Source: Ezakiella sp.
GTDB lineage: Bacteria; Bacillota; Clostridia; Tissierellales; Peptoniphilaceae
Direction of reading: 5' to 3'
Length of the DNA stretch: 64,000 nucleotides
NCBI GenBank assembly: GCA_022766605.1
Contig: JALEOH010000030.1
Coordinates: 124,001-188,000 of the forward strand
Shown: positions 25,672 to 34,629 of the stretch, one piece after another
Layout of the letters: each line of letters starts with the position of its first letter
Numbering within the stretch: the first letter of the stretch is position 1
Made by a program: the position numbers and the translations under genes
The notes under the pieces: model-generated
Seen by the model: only the letters and a program-made list of their open reading frames with translations
Database searches by the model: none
What the model was told of the DNA's origin: nothing

Positions 25672-28002
25672 ATGGATAGAAAGACTAATAGAAGCACAAG
25701 AAATACGAGAAGAAAATCAAAAAACAAATTTAATAAAGAGCAAAAACTGATATATTTTGGAATTTCACTTTTTCTTTTAAGTCTTTTTTTGATACTCTTT
25801 ATGATATTGCCATGGACGGGCTTTTTAGGAAAATTTATCAATAGCTTCCTAAAGGGCTCTTTTGGCATGCTTGGAAGGATCTTTCCATTTTTGATATTAT
25901 ATATATCTATAGTTTTTCTATTCGCTGCATTAAGGTCGGATAGAAGAAGATTGATAATTCCTGTTGTAATGATATTTGCAGCATTACTTATTGTCTTTGA
26001 TGTGCTTCATGTTAAGACGGGTGATATCTCTATTCACTATCAAAACACAATAGAAGTAGCAATTAAATTTAGAGGTGGTGGAGTAATTGGTATGCTTTTA
26101 TCTCACCTAATTCGGGCTATTGGAGGTAGTTTTGGCGCATATTTATTTGCTGTTATAGTTATTGTGTCGGCTATTTTTTTAAGTTTAAAAGTAGAGAAAA
26201 AGGATGTTATAGAAGGCACCCAAGTTATAACTACTAAAATTGAAAAATCCATAAAGACTGGCATGATTAAAATGAAAAGCAAAGAAAAGGCTCGCATAGT
26301 AAAAAATCCTAATAAGGCTCTTGAAATTGATGAAAAGAAGCCGGAAGTAGTTGATATCGATATAGAATTTGACGATTATAATACAAAGACAGCTCCTCCG
26401 GTAGAAAGCAACATAAATAATGACAATTTATCAAATAAAGCTAACGATCTTCCACTATATACGAAAAAAATCAAGCAAAAGGGTAGCGAGGATATAGAAC
26501 AATTTTCTATACTAAAAGAAGATGAAAAGATTGGCGATAAATATGTCTTTCCGCCAGTAGAACTCCTCAAAATACCAAGTGGTAAGACCGCGGTAAATAA
26601 ATCTACAATACAAAAGAAAGCTCGAATAATAGAAGATACTCTAAGGAGTTTTGGAATAGAGGCAAGTGTTGAGAGTATCAACAGAGGTCCAACTATTACA
26701 TGCTATGAACTAAAGCCGGCTACCGGAGTTAAAATTTCAAGAATAGTGGGTCTTAGCGATGATCTATCTATGGCGCTTGAAAGTAAAGATATTAGAATAG
26801 TTGCTCCAATCCCCGGCAAAAACAGAGTGGGCATTGAAACTCCAAATGATGAAAAAGAAACCCTTTATCTACGTGAAATTATAGAGTCAAATGAATTTAA
26901 ATCATGCCAAGATGAGCTACCAATGGCTCTTGGAAAGGATATTACCGGAAAGACCATAGTGTCGACAATATCGAAGATGCCACATCTTTTGATTGCAGGA
27001 GCAACTGGATCTGGTAAATCAGTATGTATTAATTCGCTCATAGTAAGCATACTTTATAAATCAAGTCCCGATGAGGTAAAACTTATATTAATTGACCCTA
27101 AAGTTGTGGAACTCTCAATCTATAATGACATTCCACATTTGATGATCCCAGTTGTGACCGATCCTAAAAAAGCCAGTACAGCTCTTGATTGGGCAGTTAC
27201 CGAGATGGAAAGGCGCTATGGATTATTTGCAAAAAGAGGGGCGAGGGATTTTAAATCATATAATGAAAAGATTAAAAATGGAGAAGGAGCCGAGGGTGAA
27301 GAAGTTTTAAAAAAAATAGTTATTATAATAGATGAGCTTGCTGATCTTATGATGGTTGCAGGAAAGGAAGTTGAGGAGTCGATAGCTCGCCTTGCACAAA
27401 TGGCAAGAGCTGCTGGTATTCATTTGATAGTTGCTACTCAAAGACCATCTGTTGACGTTATTACAGGCACGATTAAAGCAAATATTCCTTCTAGAATATC
27501 TTTTGCAGTATCATCACAAATCGATTCAAGAACAATACTTGATATGTCAGGAGCAGAAAAACTTCTTGGCATGGGAGATATGTTGTTCTTGCCATCAGGG
27601 CAATCTTCTCCAATTAGAATACAGGGAACTTTTGTATCCGACAAGGAAATAGAAAATATCGTTGATTATATAAAATTAAATAATAAAAAGCACGAGTATG
27701 AAGAAGAGGTTGAAGAGCAATTAAATACAAACTCAACTATTGCGGATAATAGTGATTTCTTTGATGAATTATTTGACGATGCTGTTTTGTTGGTTGTAAA
27801 GGACAATCAAGGCTCGATTTCCTATCTACAGCGCAGATTAAAGGTCGGTTATTCACGTGCAGCAAGAATGATAGATCGAATGGAAGAGCTGGGAATAGTT
27901 GGGCCAAGCGAGGGAAGCAAGCCAAGAAAAGTGTTGATTGGACTTGATGAGATAGATGAGATTTTATACGGAAAGAAGGAAGTAATGGAAGATGGAATAT
28001 AA
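25672..28002 (+). CDS. ftsK: DNA translocase FtsK/SpoIIIE
   Basis: This protein pumps DNA through the closing septum and aligns the terminus. The 776-residue product has a basic N terminus, four membrane segments within about residues 25-180, a charged linker, the motor with Walker A AGATGSGKSVCIN (about 441-453) and Walker B KKIVIIIDELADLMM (about 545), and a C-terminal winged-helix gamma domain (DNQGSISYLQRRLKVGYSRAARMID), which reads DNA polarity. The start is ATG 25672, two bases after uppP. Its 3' end overlaps rimO by 11 bases. It is an FtsK/SpoIIIE-type translocase; division and sporulation roles cannot be separated from sequence. Confidence 0.95.
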   Translation: MDRKTNRSTRNTRRKSKNKFNKEQKLIYFGISLFLLSLFLILFMILPWTGFLGKFINSFLKGSFGMLGRIFPFLILYISIVFLFAALRSDRRRLIIPVVMIFAALLIVFDVLHVKTGDISIHYQNTIEVAIKFRGGGVIGMLLSHLIRAIGGSFGAYLFAVIVIVSAIFLSLKVEKKDVIEGTQVITTKIEKSIKTGMIKMKSKEKARIVKNPNKALEIDEKKPEVVDIDIEFDDYNTKTAPPVESNINNDNLSNKANDLPLYTKKIKQKGSEDIEQFSILKEDEKIGDKYVFPPVELLKIPSGKTAVNKSTIQKKARIIEDTLRSFGIEASVESINRGPTITCYELKPATGVKISRIVGLSDDLSMALESKDIRIVAPIPGKNRVGIETPNDEKETLYLREIIESNEFKSCQDELPMALGKDITGKTIVSTISKMPHLLIAGATGSGKSVCINSLIVSILYKSSPDEVKLILIDPKVVELSIYNDIPHLMIPVVTDPKKASTALDWAVTEMERRYGLFAKRGARDFKSYNEKIKNGEGAEGEEVLKKIVIIIDELADLMMVAGKEVEESIARLAQMARAAGIHLIVATQRPSVDVITGTIKANIPSRISFAVSSQIDSRTILDMSGAEKLLGMGDMLFLPSGQSSPIRIQGTFVSDKEIENIVDYIKLNNKKHEYEEEVEEQLNTNSTIADNSDFFDELFDDAVLLVVKDNQGSISYLQRRLKVGYSRAARMIDRMEELGIVGPSEGSKPRKVLIGLDEIDEILYGKKEVMEDGI

Positions 28003-29338
28003 TATTTATTTTCTGACATTGGGATGCTCTAAAAACGATATCGATACTGAGTGTATGATGTCTTTATTGAATCAAAAATATAAAATCGTAGATGATATAA
28101 CTATTGCCAATATAGTTGTGGTAAATACTTGTAGTTTTATATTGGATGCAAAAGAACAATCTGTCGACACCATAATGGAGCTTATAAATTTAAAAGGAGA
28201 AGTATTAAAGTATATAGTAGTTGCAGGCTGTTTGGGACAAAGATATCCAGATGATCTTATGAATGATATACCAGAGATTGATGCAATTATTGGAACCGGT
28301 CAGTTATCTAATATAAATAATATATTAAACGATATGATAGAAGGTAAGAGATGCGCATACACTTCCAATGTAAATGATCCATATCCCGAAGATAGTAAGA
28401 GAGTTGACTTTAAAAGAAGTCAATATATTAAGATCTCTGAGGGATGCAATAATCATTGCAGCTATTGTATAATTCCAAAATTGCGCGGTAAAATGAGATC
28501 TAGATCAATTGAAGATATTGTGCGAGAGGCAGAGTATTTAAGTCAAAATGGAACGAGAGAATTAATATTAATTGCACAAAATACAACGGAATATGGCAAG
28601 GACAATTATGGTATGCCAATGCTTGATAAATTGTTAATCGAGCTAAATAAAATTAGGAACTTAACATGGATTAGGGTATTATATATGTATCCTGAAGGAT
28701 TCTATCCAGAGCTAATAGATGCTATAAAAAAATGTGAAAAAGTTGTAAATTATGTAGATATGCCATTGCAGCATATATCAGATCCCGTTCTTAAATCTAT
28801 GAACAGGCATTCTACAAAAGAATCCGTCTTAAAATTAATCGATGATTTAAGAAAAGAAATTCCAGACATAATAATAAGATCTACTTTTATAGTTGGCTTT
28901 GCCACTGAAAGCGAAGGGGATTATAATGAGCTAATCGACTTTATTAAAGAATATAAATTAGATAGAGTTGGAGTATTTTGCTATTCGCTTGAGGAGGGAA
29001 CACGTGCATATAAGTGGGGATCTCCAATTAGCGAAGAGATAAAAGAGCAGAGACGAGACAGATTGATGAGCATTCAAGCTGACATCTCATATAATAAACT
29101 CAAAGAGAGAGCTGGCTCAACTATGATGGCGCTTATTGAAGACTATCAGGATGGAAAATATATTGGGAGGACATATATGGACTCACCTGGCGTCGATGGA
29201 ACTGTTATAATAGATAGTGAAAATCCACTTAAAATCGGTGAATTTTACGATATTTTAATAACAGGAGCTGACTATTATGATTTAGAAGGAAAAGAGGTAG
29301 GAATTCATGAATTTACCAAACAAAATTACAGTCGTTAG
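27992..29338 (+). CDS. rimO: Ribosomal protein S12 methylthiotransferase RimO
   Basis: RimO adds a methylthio group to an aspartate of ribosomal protein S12 by radical-SAM chemistry. The 448-residue protein shows the N-terminal UPF0004 cluster cysteines (LGCSKN, NTCSF, AGCLGQRY), the radical-SAM CNNHCSYC near residue 152, and a C-terminal TRAM domain (GRTYMDSPGVDGTVII). The LGCSKN form and length favour RimO over MiaB. ATG 27992 lies inside ftsK, overlapping it by 11 bases, with AAGGAAG upstream. The 3' end overlaps pgsA by 32 bases. Confidence 0.94.
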   Translation: MEYNIYFLTLGCSKNDIDTECMMSLLNQKYKIVDDITIANIVVVNTCSFILDAKEQSVDTIMELINLKGEVLKYIVVAGCLGQRYPDDLMNDIPEIDAIIGTGQLSNINNILNDMIEGKRCAYTSNVNDPYPEDSKRVDFKRSQYIKISEGCNNHCSYCIIPKLRGKMRSRSIEDIVREAEYLSQNGTRELILIAQNTTEYGKDNYGMPMLDKLLIELNKIRNLTWIRVLYMYPEGFYPELIDAIKKCEKVVNYVDMPLQHISDPVLKSMNRHSTKESVLKLIDDLRKEIPDIIIRSTFIVGFATESEGDYNELIDFIKEYKLDRVGVFCYSLEEGTRAYKWGSPISEEIKEQRRDRLMSIQADISYNKLKERAGSTMMALIEDYQDGKYIGRTYMDSPGVDGTVIIDSENPLKIGEFYDILITGADYYDLEGKEVGIHEFTKQNYSR

Positions 29339-29843
29339 ATTATTATTAGTACCAGTATTTATTGCCTTATTTTATTATTATCAATATAGCTATATAGCTG
29401 GAATTATTTTTACAATAGCAGCACTCTCTGACTTTCTAGATGGATATCTTGCTAGAAAAAACAATCAAATAACCACTTTTGGCAAGTTTATGGATCCGCT
29501 TGCAGATAAAATCCTTGTTGTATCAGCGCAGGTGCTTTTACTTGAAGAGGGAGTAATATCAGCTCTTCCTGTAATAGTTACTGTTTATCGCGAATTTGCA
29601 GTTAGCGGTTATAGGTTGATAGCAGCCACTCACGGCAAGACAATAGCAGCTGGCATATCCGGTAAGATTAAAACAGTAACACAAATGATTGGAATAGTAA
29701 TAGTATTATTTACTAAAGGCTTTCCAGCTCTTGATAATATAATGAGATTTGGCGTAATATTAATTGATATATCGGCGGTAATTGCTGTTATTTCACTTAT
29801 AATGTATATAAAGCAAAATTCTCATGTCCTTAGTTTTGACTGA
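29307..29843 (+). CDS. pgsA: CDP-diacylglycerol-glycerol-3-phosphate phosphatidyltransferase
   Basis: PgsA makes phosphatidylglycerol phosphate, the first committed step of phosphatidylglycerol and cardiolipin synthesis, in the membrane. The 178-residue product has several membrane segments and the CDP-alcohol transferase signature DFLDGYLARK followed by FGKFMDPLADK (about residues 42-69), giving the required DG, AR, G and D..D pattern. The start ATG 29307 lies within rimO (32-base overlap) after GAGGTAGGA. rimO-pgsA-pncC-recA is a conserved Firmicute order. Confidence 0.95.
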   Translation: MNLPNKITVVRLLLVPVFIALFYYYQYSYIAGIIFTIAALSDFLDGYLARKNNQITTFGKFMDPLADKILVVSAQVLLLEEGVISALPVIVTVYREFAVSGYRLIAATHGKTIAAGISGKIKTVTQMIGIVIVLFTKGFPALDNIMRFGVILIDISAVIAVISLIMYIKQNSHVLSFD

Positions 29844-30324
29844 TATGAAAGACGATAATATAATTGAAATTTGCAGTGAAATTTTAAACATTTGCAAGGA
29901 AAAATCCTACACCATTTCCACATGCGAAAGTTTTACAGGAGGACTTATTGCTTCTAATATCACTAATATAGCTGGATCATCGGATATATATTATGGTGGT
30001 TTTGTGACATATATGATAGATGCAAAAGTGGATATACTCGGCATAGAAAGAGATTTTATAAACGAGTATGGAGTAGTTAGCCATGAGGTTGCAAGAAAAA
30101 TGGCTATAAAAGCTAAAGAGATTTTAAATACTGATATATCAATCTCTTCAACTGGATATGCAGGACCCAATAATGGAGATGAAAATGGACATTTTTTTGT
30201 GGCTATTGCAATTGGAGATAAGATATATTCATTTGAAGAAAGAATAGAACTAGATAGAATTGGAGTAAAAAATGCTGGTGCAAAAATTGCGCTTGCACAT
30301 TTATTAGAATATATAGATAAGTAA
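29824..30324 (+). CDS. pncC: Nicotinamide-nucleotide amidohydrolase, CinA C-terminal type
   Basis: PncC deamidates nicotinamide mononucleotide in pyridine-nucleotide recycling. The roughly 160-residue protein is the stand-alone C-terminal domain of CinA: the N-terminal MoaB-like half is absent. The active-site segments [11 protein letters not shown] and [12 protein letters not shown] are intact. The start is uncertain: ATG 29824 (overlapping pgsA by 20 bases) or ATG 29845 just after the pgsA stop; neither has a good ribosome site. It precedes recA by 10 bases, as in many Firmicutes. Confidence 0.9.
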   Translation: MSLVLTDMKDDNIIEICSEILNICKEKSYTISTCESFTGGLIASNITNIAGSSDIYYGGFVTYMIDAKVDILGIERDFINEYGVVSHEVARKMAIKAKEILNTDISISSTGYAGPNNGDENGHFFVAIAIGDKIYSFEERIELDRIGVKNAGAKIALAHLLEYIDK

Positions 30325-30334
30325 AGGAGATAGT

Positions 30335-31372
30335 ATGAACGAACAAAGACAAAAAGCACTTGATAAGGCTATGGCAGATATTACCAAACAATTTGGTAAA
30401 GGCTCGATAATGAAACTTGGGGATAAGAGTTCTATGCAAGTTGAATCTATCCCAACTGGAAGTATTGATTTAGATATAGCATTAGGCATTGGAGGAATTC
30501 CAAAGGGAAGGATAATTGAAATCTTTGGCCCTGAGAGTTCAGGAAAGACAACGGTTTCTTTGCATATAATTGCAGAAGTTCAAAAAAGAGGTGGCATTGC
30601 AGCCTTCATAGATGCGGAGCACGCCCTTGATCCAACATATGCAAAAAATCTCGGGGTCGATACTGATAATTTAATCATATCTCAACCGGATTTTGGTGAG
30701 CAAGCTCTCGAGATAGTTGAATCACTCGTTAGAAGTGGTGCCGTGGATTTAATTGTAGTAGACTCGGTTGCAGCGCTTGTTCCAAAGGTTGAACTAGAAG
30801 GAGAGATGAGCGATTTACAAGTTGGAGCTCATGCTAGACTAATGTCAAAAGCCATGAGAAAGCTTGCTGGTGCAATCAATATCTCAAAGACCACTTGTGT
30901 ATTTATCAATCAAGTTCGTGAAAAGGTTGGAGGATATGGAAACCCTGAGACGACTACAGGTGGACGCGCATTAAAATTCTATGCCTCTGTACGTCTTGAG
31001 ATAAGACGTAAGGAGCAGATTAAAGATAAAGAGGACTTTATTGGAAATAAAACCACCGCAAAAGTAGTAAAAAATAAAGTGGCTCCACCATTTAAAACAG
31101 CGGAGTTCGATATAATGTATGGGGAAGGTATTTCTAAATCGGGCGATATATTAAATATGGCTGTGAAAAATGACTTGATTAAAAAGGCTGGAAGCTGGTT
31201 CTCATATAATGGTGAAAATATTGGGCAAGGCGCTGAAAATGCAAAGGCATGGTTAATAAATAATCCTGAGATCATGGATCAATTGGATAAGGAGATTAGA
31301 ACTATTTACAATCTGCCGATCGTTGAATTCGATGAGAATAGAGAAGTAAAAGCAGCTCCTAAAAATGTATAA
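30335..31372 (+). CDS. recA: Recombinase RecA
   Basis: RecA forms filaments on single-stranded DNA, catalyses strand exchange and induces the SOS response. The 345-residue protein has an N-terminal oligomerisation helix, Walker [10 protein letters not shown] (about residues 67-75), Walker [11 protein letters not shown] (about 140), the loop L1/L2 region with [11 protein letters not shown] and [21 protein letters not shown], and a C-terminal domain. Start is ATG 30335 after AAAGGAGATAGT. I see no separate promoter or clear LexA operator in the 10 bases before it, so it appears to be transcribed with pncC and the genes upstream. A Mre11/Rad50-like module follows. Confidence 0.98.
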   Translation: MNEQRQKALDKAMADITKQFGKGSIMKLGDKSSMQVESIPTGSIDLDIALGIGGIPKGRIIEIFGPESSGKTTVSLHIIAEVQKRGGIAAFIDAEHALDPTYAKNLGVDTDNLIISQPDFGEQALEIVESLVRSGAVDLIVVDSVAALVPKVELEGEMSDLQVGAHARLMSKAMRKLAGAINISKTTCVFINQVREKVGGYGNPETTTGGRALKFYASVRLEIRRKEQIKDKEDFIGNKTTAKVVKNKVAPPFKTAEFDIMYGEGISKSGDILNMAVKNDLIKKAGSWFSYNGENIGQGAENAKAWLINNPEIMDQLDKEIRTIYNLPIVEFDENREVKAAPKNV

Positions 31373-31378
31373 TTTTTA

Positions 31379-32350
31379 ATGATTAAATTTTTATATTTCA
31401 CAGACACTCATATAAGACAAAATAATCCTGCGGGAAGAATTGACAATTTTATGGAAAGTCTCTTGAAAAAATTTGAGGAGATATCTTATATTGTTAAAGA
31501 ATATAATGTAGATTTTTGTGTCCATGGAGGAGATATTCTAGACCGCCCCGATGTTTCTATTCCAACGATTAGGTCTTTTAATAAAATTTTGATGGATTTT
31601 GGAAGACCTATTTTTTTGGTGCCAGGAAATCATGATATATTTGCATATAATTTGAATAGTATACAGAGGACTGTCCTTGCATTACAGGAAGATTTGGGAG
31701 TTTTTAATATGATGATGGGTGAATTTCCAATCTATATGTCAAAGGATGGTACGAGCGTTGAGTTGCATAGTGCACCTTATAGCTATGAATTAGATAATCC
31801 TGAAGGCAGAGATGGATATATAGTTAAAGAGAAAAAAGCGGATTTTGCAATCATGTTTGCACATGGCATGCTTATGGATAAGCCATTCCCTATGATTCGG
31901 CATACTTTGATTGAAGACATTAAAGATACCAAAGCAGACCTTACCTTGTCAGGTCACTACCATACTGGCTTTCCTCTTACCAAGATAGATGATAAATTTT
32001 TTTATAATCCAGGAAGCATTGCGCGGATTTCAGCGACGGAGCCTGATATTAAAAGAGTGCCAAAGGTGGTTGTAGTTACACTAAAGAAAGATAATGAACC
32101 AATTATTGAAACAATTGAATTAAAATCTGCACAAAGCGGCGATCTTGTATTAGATAGGGCATATCTTGAAGAAAAGAAGAACGAAAAACTCCATTATAGC
32201 TCTTTAAAGACCATGATTGAATCCAATACCAATTCGGATTATATCAATGTAAAAAATATTATTGAGTCAGTAGCCAATCTTCAAAATATAGATCAGGATG
32301 TCAAAGACTATGCTATATCCCTTGTTGAGGAGGTTCAAAGTGAGCTATAG
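31379..32350 (+). CDS. Mre11/SbcD-like metallophosphoesterase
   Basis: The 323-residue product is a calcineurin-type metallophosphoesterase with the full metal-ligand series: FTDTHI (D9, H11), VHGGDILDRPD, VPGNHDIF, AHGMLM and LSGHYHTGF. With the Rad50-like ATPase genes that follow, it is best read as the nuclease partner (Mre11, SbcD, T4 gp47) of a DNA-end processing complex. The C-terminal third would be the capping and ATPase-contact region. The start is ATG 31379, seven bases after recA, with no clear ribosome site, suggesting coupling. The 3' end overlaps the ATPase N-half gene by 11 bases. Substrate and polarity are not visible. Confidence 0.82.
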   Translation: MIKFLYFTDTHIRQNNPAGRIDNFMESLLKKFEEISYIVKEYNVDFCVHGGDILDRPDVSIPTIRSFNKILMDFGRPIFLVPGNHDIFAYNLNSIQRTVLALQEDLGVFNMMMGEFPIYMSKDGTSVELHSAPYSYELDNPEGRDGYIVKEKKADFAIMFAHGMLMDKPFPMIRHTLIEDIKDTKADLTLSGHYHTGFPLTKIDDKFFYNPGSIARISATEPDIKRVPKVVVVTLKKDNEPIIETIELKSAQSGDLVLDRAYLEEKKNEKLHYSSLKTMIESNTNSDYINVKNIIESVANLQNIDQDVKDYAISLVEEVQSEL

Positions 32351-33659
32351 AAAGATAGTTAAGCTTAGAATTAAAAATTTTCAGTCTCATGATGAAACCC
32401 TTTTAGAACTCGATCAGAGGGTAAATGTAATAGTAGGGCCATCTGATGTGGGTAAATCAGCTATAATAAGAGCGCTTAGATGGTTGTTTTTTAATGAACC
32501 GCGTGGGGACGCCTTTATTAGAAGAGGAGAGGATATTGTTCTTGTCGAGGCCATATATGATGATGGATATATAATAAGACGAATTAGAGAAGCTAAAGCT
32601 GGTGGAGTAAATGCCTACGAGATAGAAAAAGATGGTAATATTGAGCGTTTTCAAGGATTTGGGGTCGAACCACCAGAGGAAATAAAAGAGATAACGGGTG
32701 TTAGAAAATATAAATTATCCGACTCTGATCAAGTAATAGTAAATTTTCAAAATCAACATGATAGTGCATTTATGCTAAATGATTCACCTGCTCAAAAAGC
32801 TAAGGCGATAGGATACCTTTCAAATGTAAATGTAATAGATGAAGCAATTAGACGGGCAAATAATAAAGATCAAAATGCAAAAAAAGATGTAAAAAAATTA
32901 GAGTCAAGAAAAGAAATTTTAAATAATCAGTTAAAAGAATATGAAGGACTCGATGAAGAGTTAAAAATATATGAATTAGTAAAAAATAAAAGAGATGATA
33001 TCATAATAAAAAGAAATAGACTAGATATGCTTAGCTCACTTTATAGTTCATATTTAGCCAATAAAGAGTCAATCGCAAAAGGAAATAACTATATTAAACA
33101 ATTTAGAAATCTCGATCAGATCTTAAAAATTTACAAAGATGCAGATGAAAAATGGAAGCAAAAGAAAAGCTTAGAAAAGATAAAAAAAGATCTAGTACTA
33201 GTTAAAAATGGCATTAATTCTGATAGATTTGTGCTTGAAAGAACAGAAAATTTAAATGAATTGAAAACTAAAATCAGTAATATCCAATTGATAAATTCAA
33301 AGAGAGATGGTTATATTTTATTAATAAAGAAATACAACGAAATCAATGCTAAAATTAATGAAGTAAAATATCGGATTTCATCTATCGATATCATTTCAAT
33401 AAAAGAAAAACAAGATAGGATCATGTGTAATTCTAATTTATTAAATTCAATGAAAAATTTTAGAGATAGACTTTTTCAAATAAATACCATTTACAAAAAT
33501 GAAAAGGAAAATTTAAAAAAAATTGAAAAAGAGATTGATTCAAATTTAGCAAGATATATAGAGCTAATACAAAAAGGCGAAACTTGCCCATTATGTGGGT
33601 CAAAAATCGATGAAAGCCATTTAAAAAATATTAAAGAGGAGTATTATGGACTACGATAA
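32340..33659 (+). CDS. Rad50/SbcC-like ATPase, N-terminal half with zinc-hook motif
   Basis: The 439-residue protein starts with the N-lobe of a Rad50/SbcC ATPase: KLRIKNFQSHDE near residue 8 and Walker A GPSDVGKSA near 31-39, with a Q-loop-like FQNQHDS near 135. A long Lys/Glu/Asn-rich coiled coil occupies about 160-405. CPLC at 416-419 matches the Rad50 zinc-hook CxxC, and the chain ends only 20 residues later. No Walker B or signature motif is present; those are in the protein encoded at 33882. GTG 32340, five bases after GAGGAGGT, is the start. Compared with normal SbcC or Rad50, the chain is broken just past the hook. Confidence 0.8.
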   Translation: MSYRKIVKLRIKNFQSHDETLLELDQRVNVIVGPSDVGKSAIIRALRWLFFNEPRGDAFIRRGEDIVLVEAIYDDGYIIRRIREAKAGGVNAYEIEKDGNIERFQGFGVEPPEEIKEITGVRKYKLSDSDQVIVNFQNQHDSAFMLNDSPAQKAKAIGYLSNVNVIDEAIRRANNKDQNAKKDVKKLESRKEILNNQLKEYEGLDEELKIYELVKNKRDDIIIKRNRLDMLSSLYSSYLANKESIAKGNNYIKQFRNLDQILKIYKDADEKWKQKKSLEKIKKDLVLVKNGINSDRFVLERTENLNELKTKISNIQLINSKRDGYILLIKKYNEINAKINEVKYRISSIDIISIKEKQDRIMCNSNLLNSMKNFRDRLFQINTIYKNEKENLKKIEKEIDSNLARYIELIQKGETCPLCGSKIDESHLKNIKEEYYGLR

Positions 33660-33882
33660 AGAAATTATGGAATTAAAAAATAAATTGGACGAGGCAGAAA
33701 AACTTCGTGCAATGTCTCTAGCTCGTCTTGAGGTCTTGGAAAATCAAAGAGATGATTTAATTCGTCAAATAGAGGAGTCAGGGTCAACGACAGATAGCAT
33801 TGACGAGGATATTAATAAGCTAGAAATAGAAATAAAAAAGTTACTTGAGGAGTGCTTTTCATTAATGCCGAAGGTAAAGTAA
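33646..33882 (+). CDS. 78-residue coiled-coil protein between the ATPase halves
   Basis: The product is almost entirely heptad-like and charged (ELKNKLDEAEKLRAMSLARL, ENQRDDLIRQIEESG, DEDINKLEIEIKKLLEE). It has no cysteine hook or nucleotide motif. The ATG 33646 lies inside the N-half gene (14-base overlap) after AGAGGA, and its stop overlaps the ATG of the C-half gene by one base (TAATG). By position it could supply part of the returning coiled-coil arm of a Rad50-like complex, or be a scaffold peptide. It could also be a relict of a once continuous gene; the open frame and the coupling at both ends argue that it is translated. Confidence 0.68.
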   Translation: MDYDKEIMELKNKLDEAEKLRAMSLARLEVLENQRDDLIRQIEESGSTTDSIDEDINKLEIEIKKLLEECFSLMPKVK

Positions 33883-34571
33883 TGATAAATGAATCTATAT
33901 CTCAATTGAATAATTTTATCGATAATAAAAATGAATTATTGATAACTAAAAAAATTAGAAGAGATGAGCTTAATAGACAGATTGGGGAGATAGATGATGA
34001 GATAAATTCATTGCAAGAATACCAAAAGTTAAACATGGAGGCTTCTATATTACTAAAAGCGGCTTCTAAAAAAGCTCGTGTACATGCAATAGATGTATGT
34101 GAAAAAATCGTAACAAGTTCTCTTCAGTTCGTATTCCAAAATAATATTAAGTTTATTATTGAAGAAAAGGAAAGTGGAAAGAATCCGCAGATCGAATTCT
34201 TTTTAACCGATGAAAATGGCAACGAGAATTTTTTAACTAATCCAACAGATGCAAGAGGCGGAGGGGTTGTAGATATAGTTGCGCTCGGGCTAAGAATTGC
34301 AATCAATCAATTATTATATGGAGAAAACAACTTTGGACCACTTGTTTTTGATGAGCCGGCCAAATATGTAAGTCGTGAATATATTGGCAATGTTGGGATA
34401 TTTTTAAAAAACTTTTCCAAGGATTTTGATCGTCAAATAATAATGGTTACTCATGATGAATATCTATCAAACATCGGAGATTGCGTATATGCAGTTGACA
34501 AGGAGGATGGAAAGAGTAAAATAATAAATAATTTTTCAGATGAATATATTGAATTTAAAATTGACATTTAA
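33882..34571 (+). CDS. Rad50/SbcC-like ATPase, C-terminal half
   Basis: The 229-residue product begins with a short coiled coil (residues 1-60) and continues with the C-lobe of a Rad50/SbcC ATPase: ARGGGVVDIVALGLRIA in the place of the ABC signature, Walker B PLVFDEPAKYVS and an H-loop MVTHDEYLS. It lacks Walker A and would have to assemble with the protein from 32340 to make a complete ATP site. I choose ATG 33882, which overlaps the preceding stop; the ribosome site AAGGT is weak, so coupling is likely. The last codons contain the rny promoter. T4-like and Firmicute SbcC proteins normally carry both lobes in one chain. Confidence 0.8.
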   Translation: MINESISQLNNFIDNKNELLITKKIRRDELNRQIGEIDDEINSLQEYQKLNMEASILLKAASKKARVHAIDVCEKIVTSSLQFVFQNNIKFIIEEKESGKNPQIEFFLTDENGNENFLTNPTDARGGGVVDIVALGLRIAINQLLYGENNFGPLVFDEPAKYVSREYIGNVGIFLKNFSKDFDRQIIMVTHDEYLSNIGDCVYAVDKEDGKSKIINNFSDEYIEFKIDI

Positions 34572-34589
34572 GATAAAAAAGGTTACAAT
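34561..34589 (+). promoter_or_regulatory. Strong promoter for rny
   Basis: Perfect TTGACA (34561-34566), 17 bases, TACAAT (34584-34589). The -35 is made from the last sense codons of the ATPase C-half gene. Confidence 0.85.
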
Positions 34590-34629
34590 ATAGGTGGAAC
34601 CTTAAAAATTTAATAGAGAGGAGAGTTTT

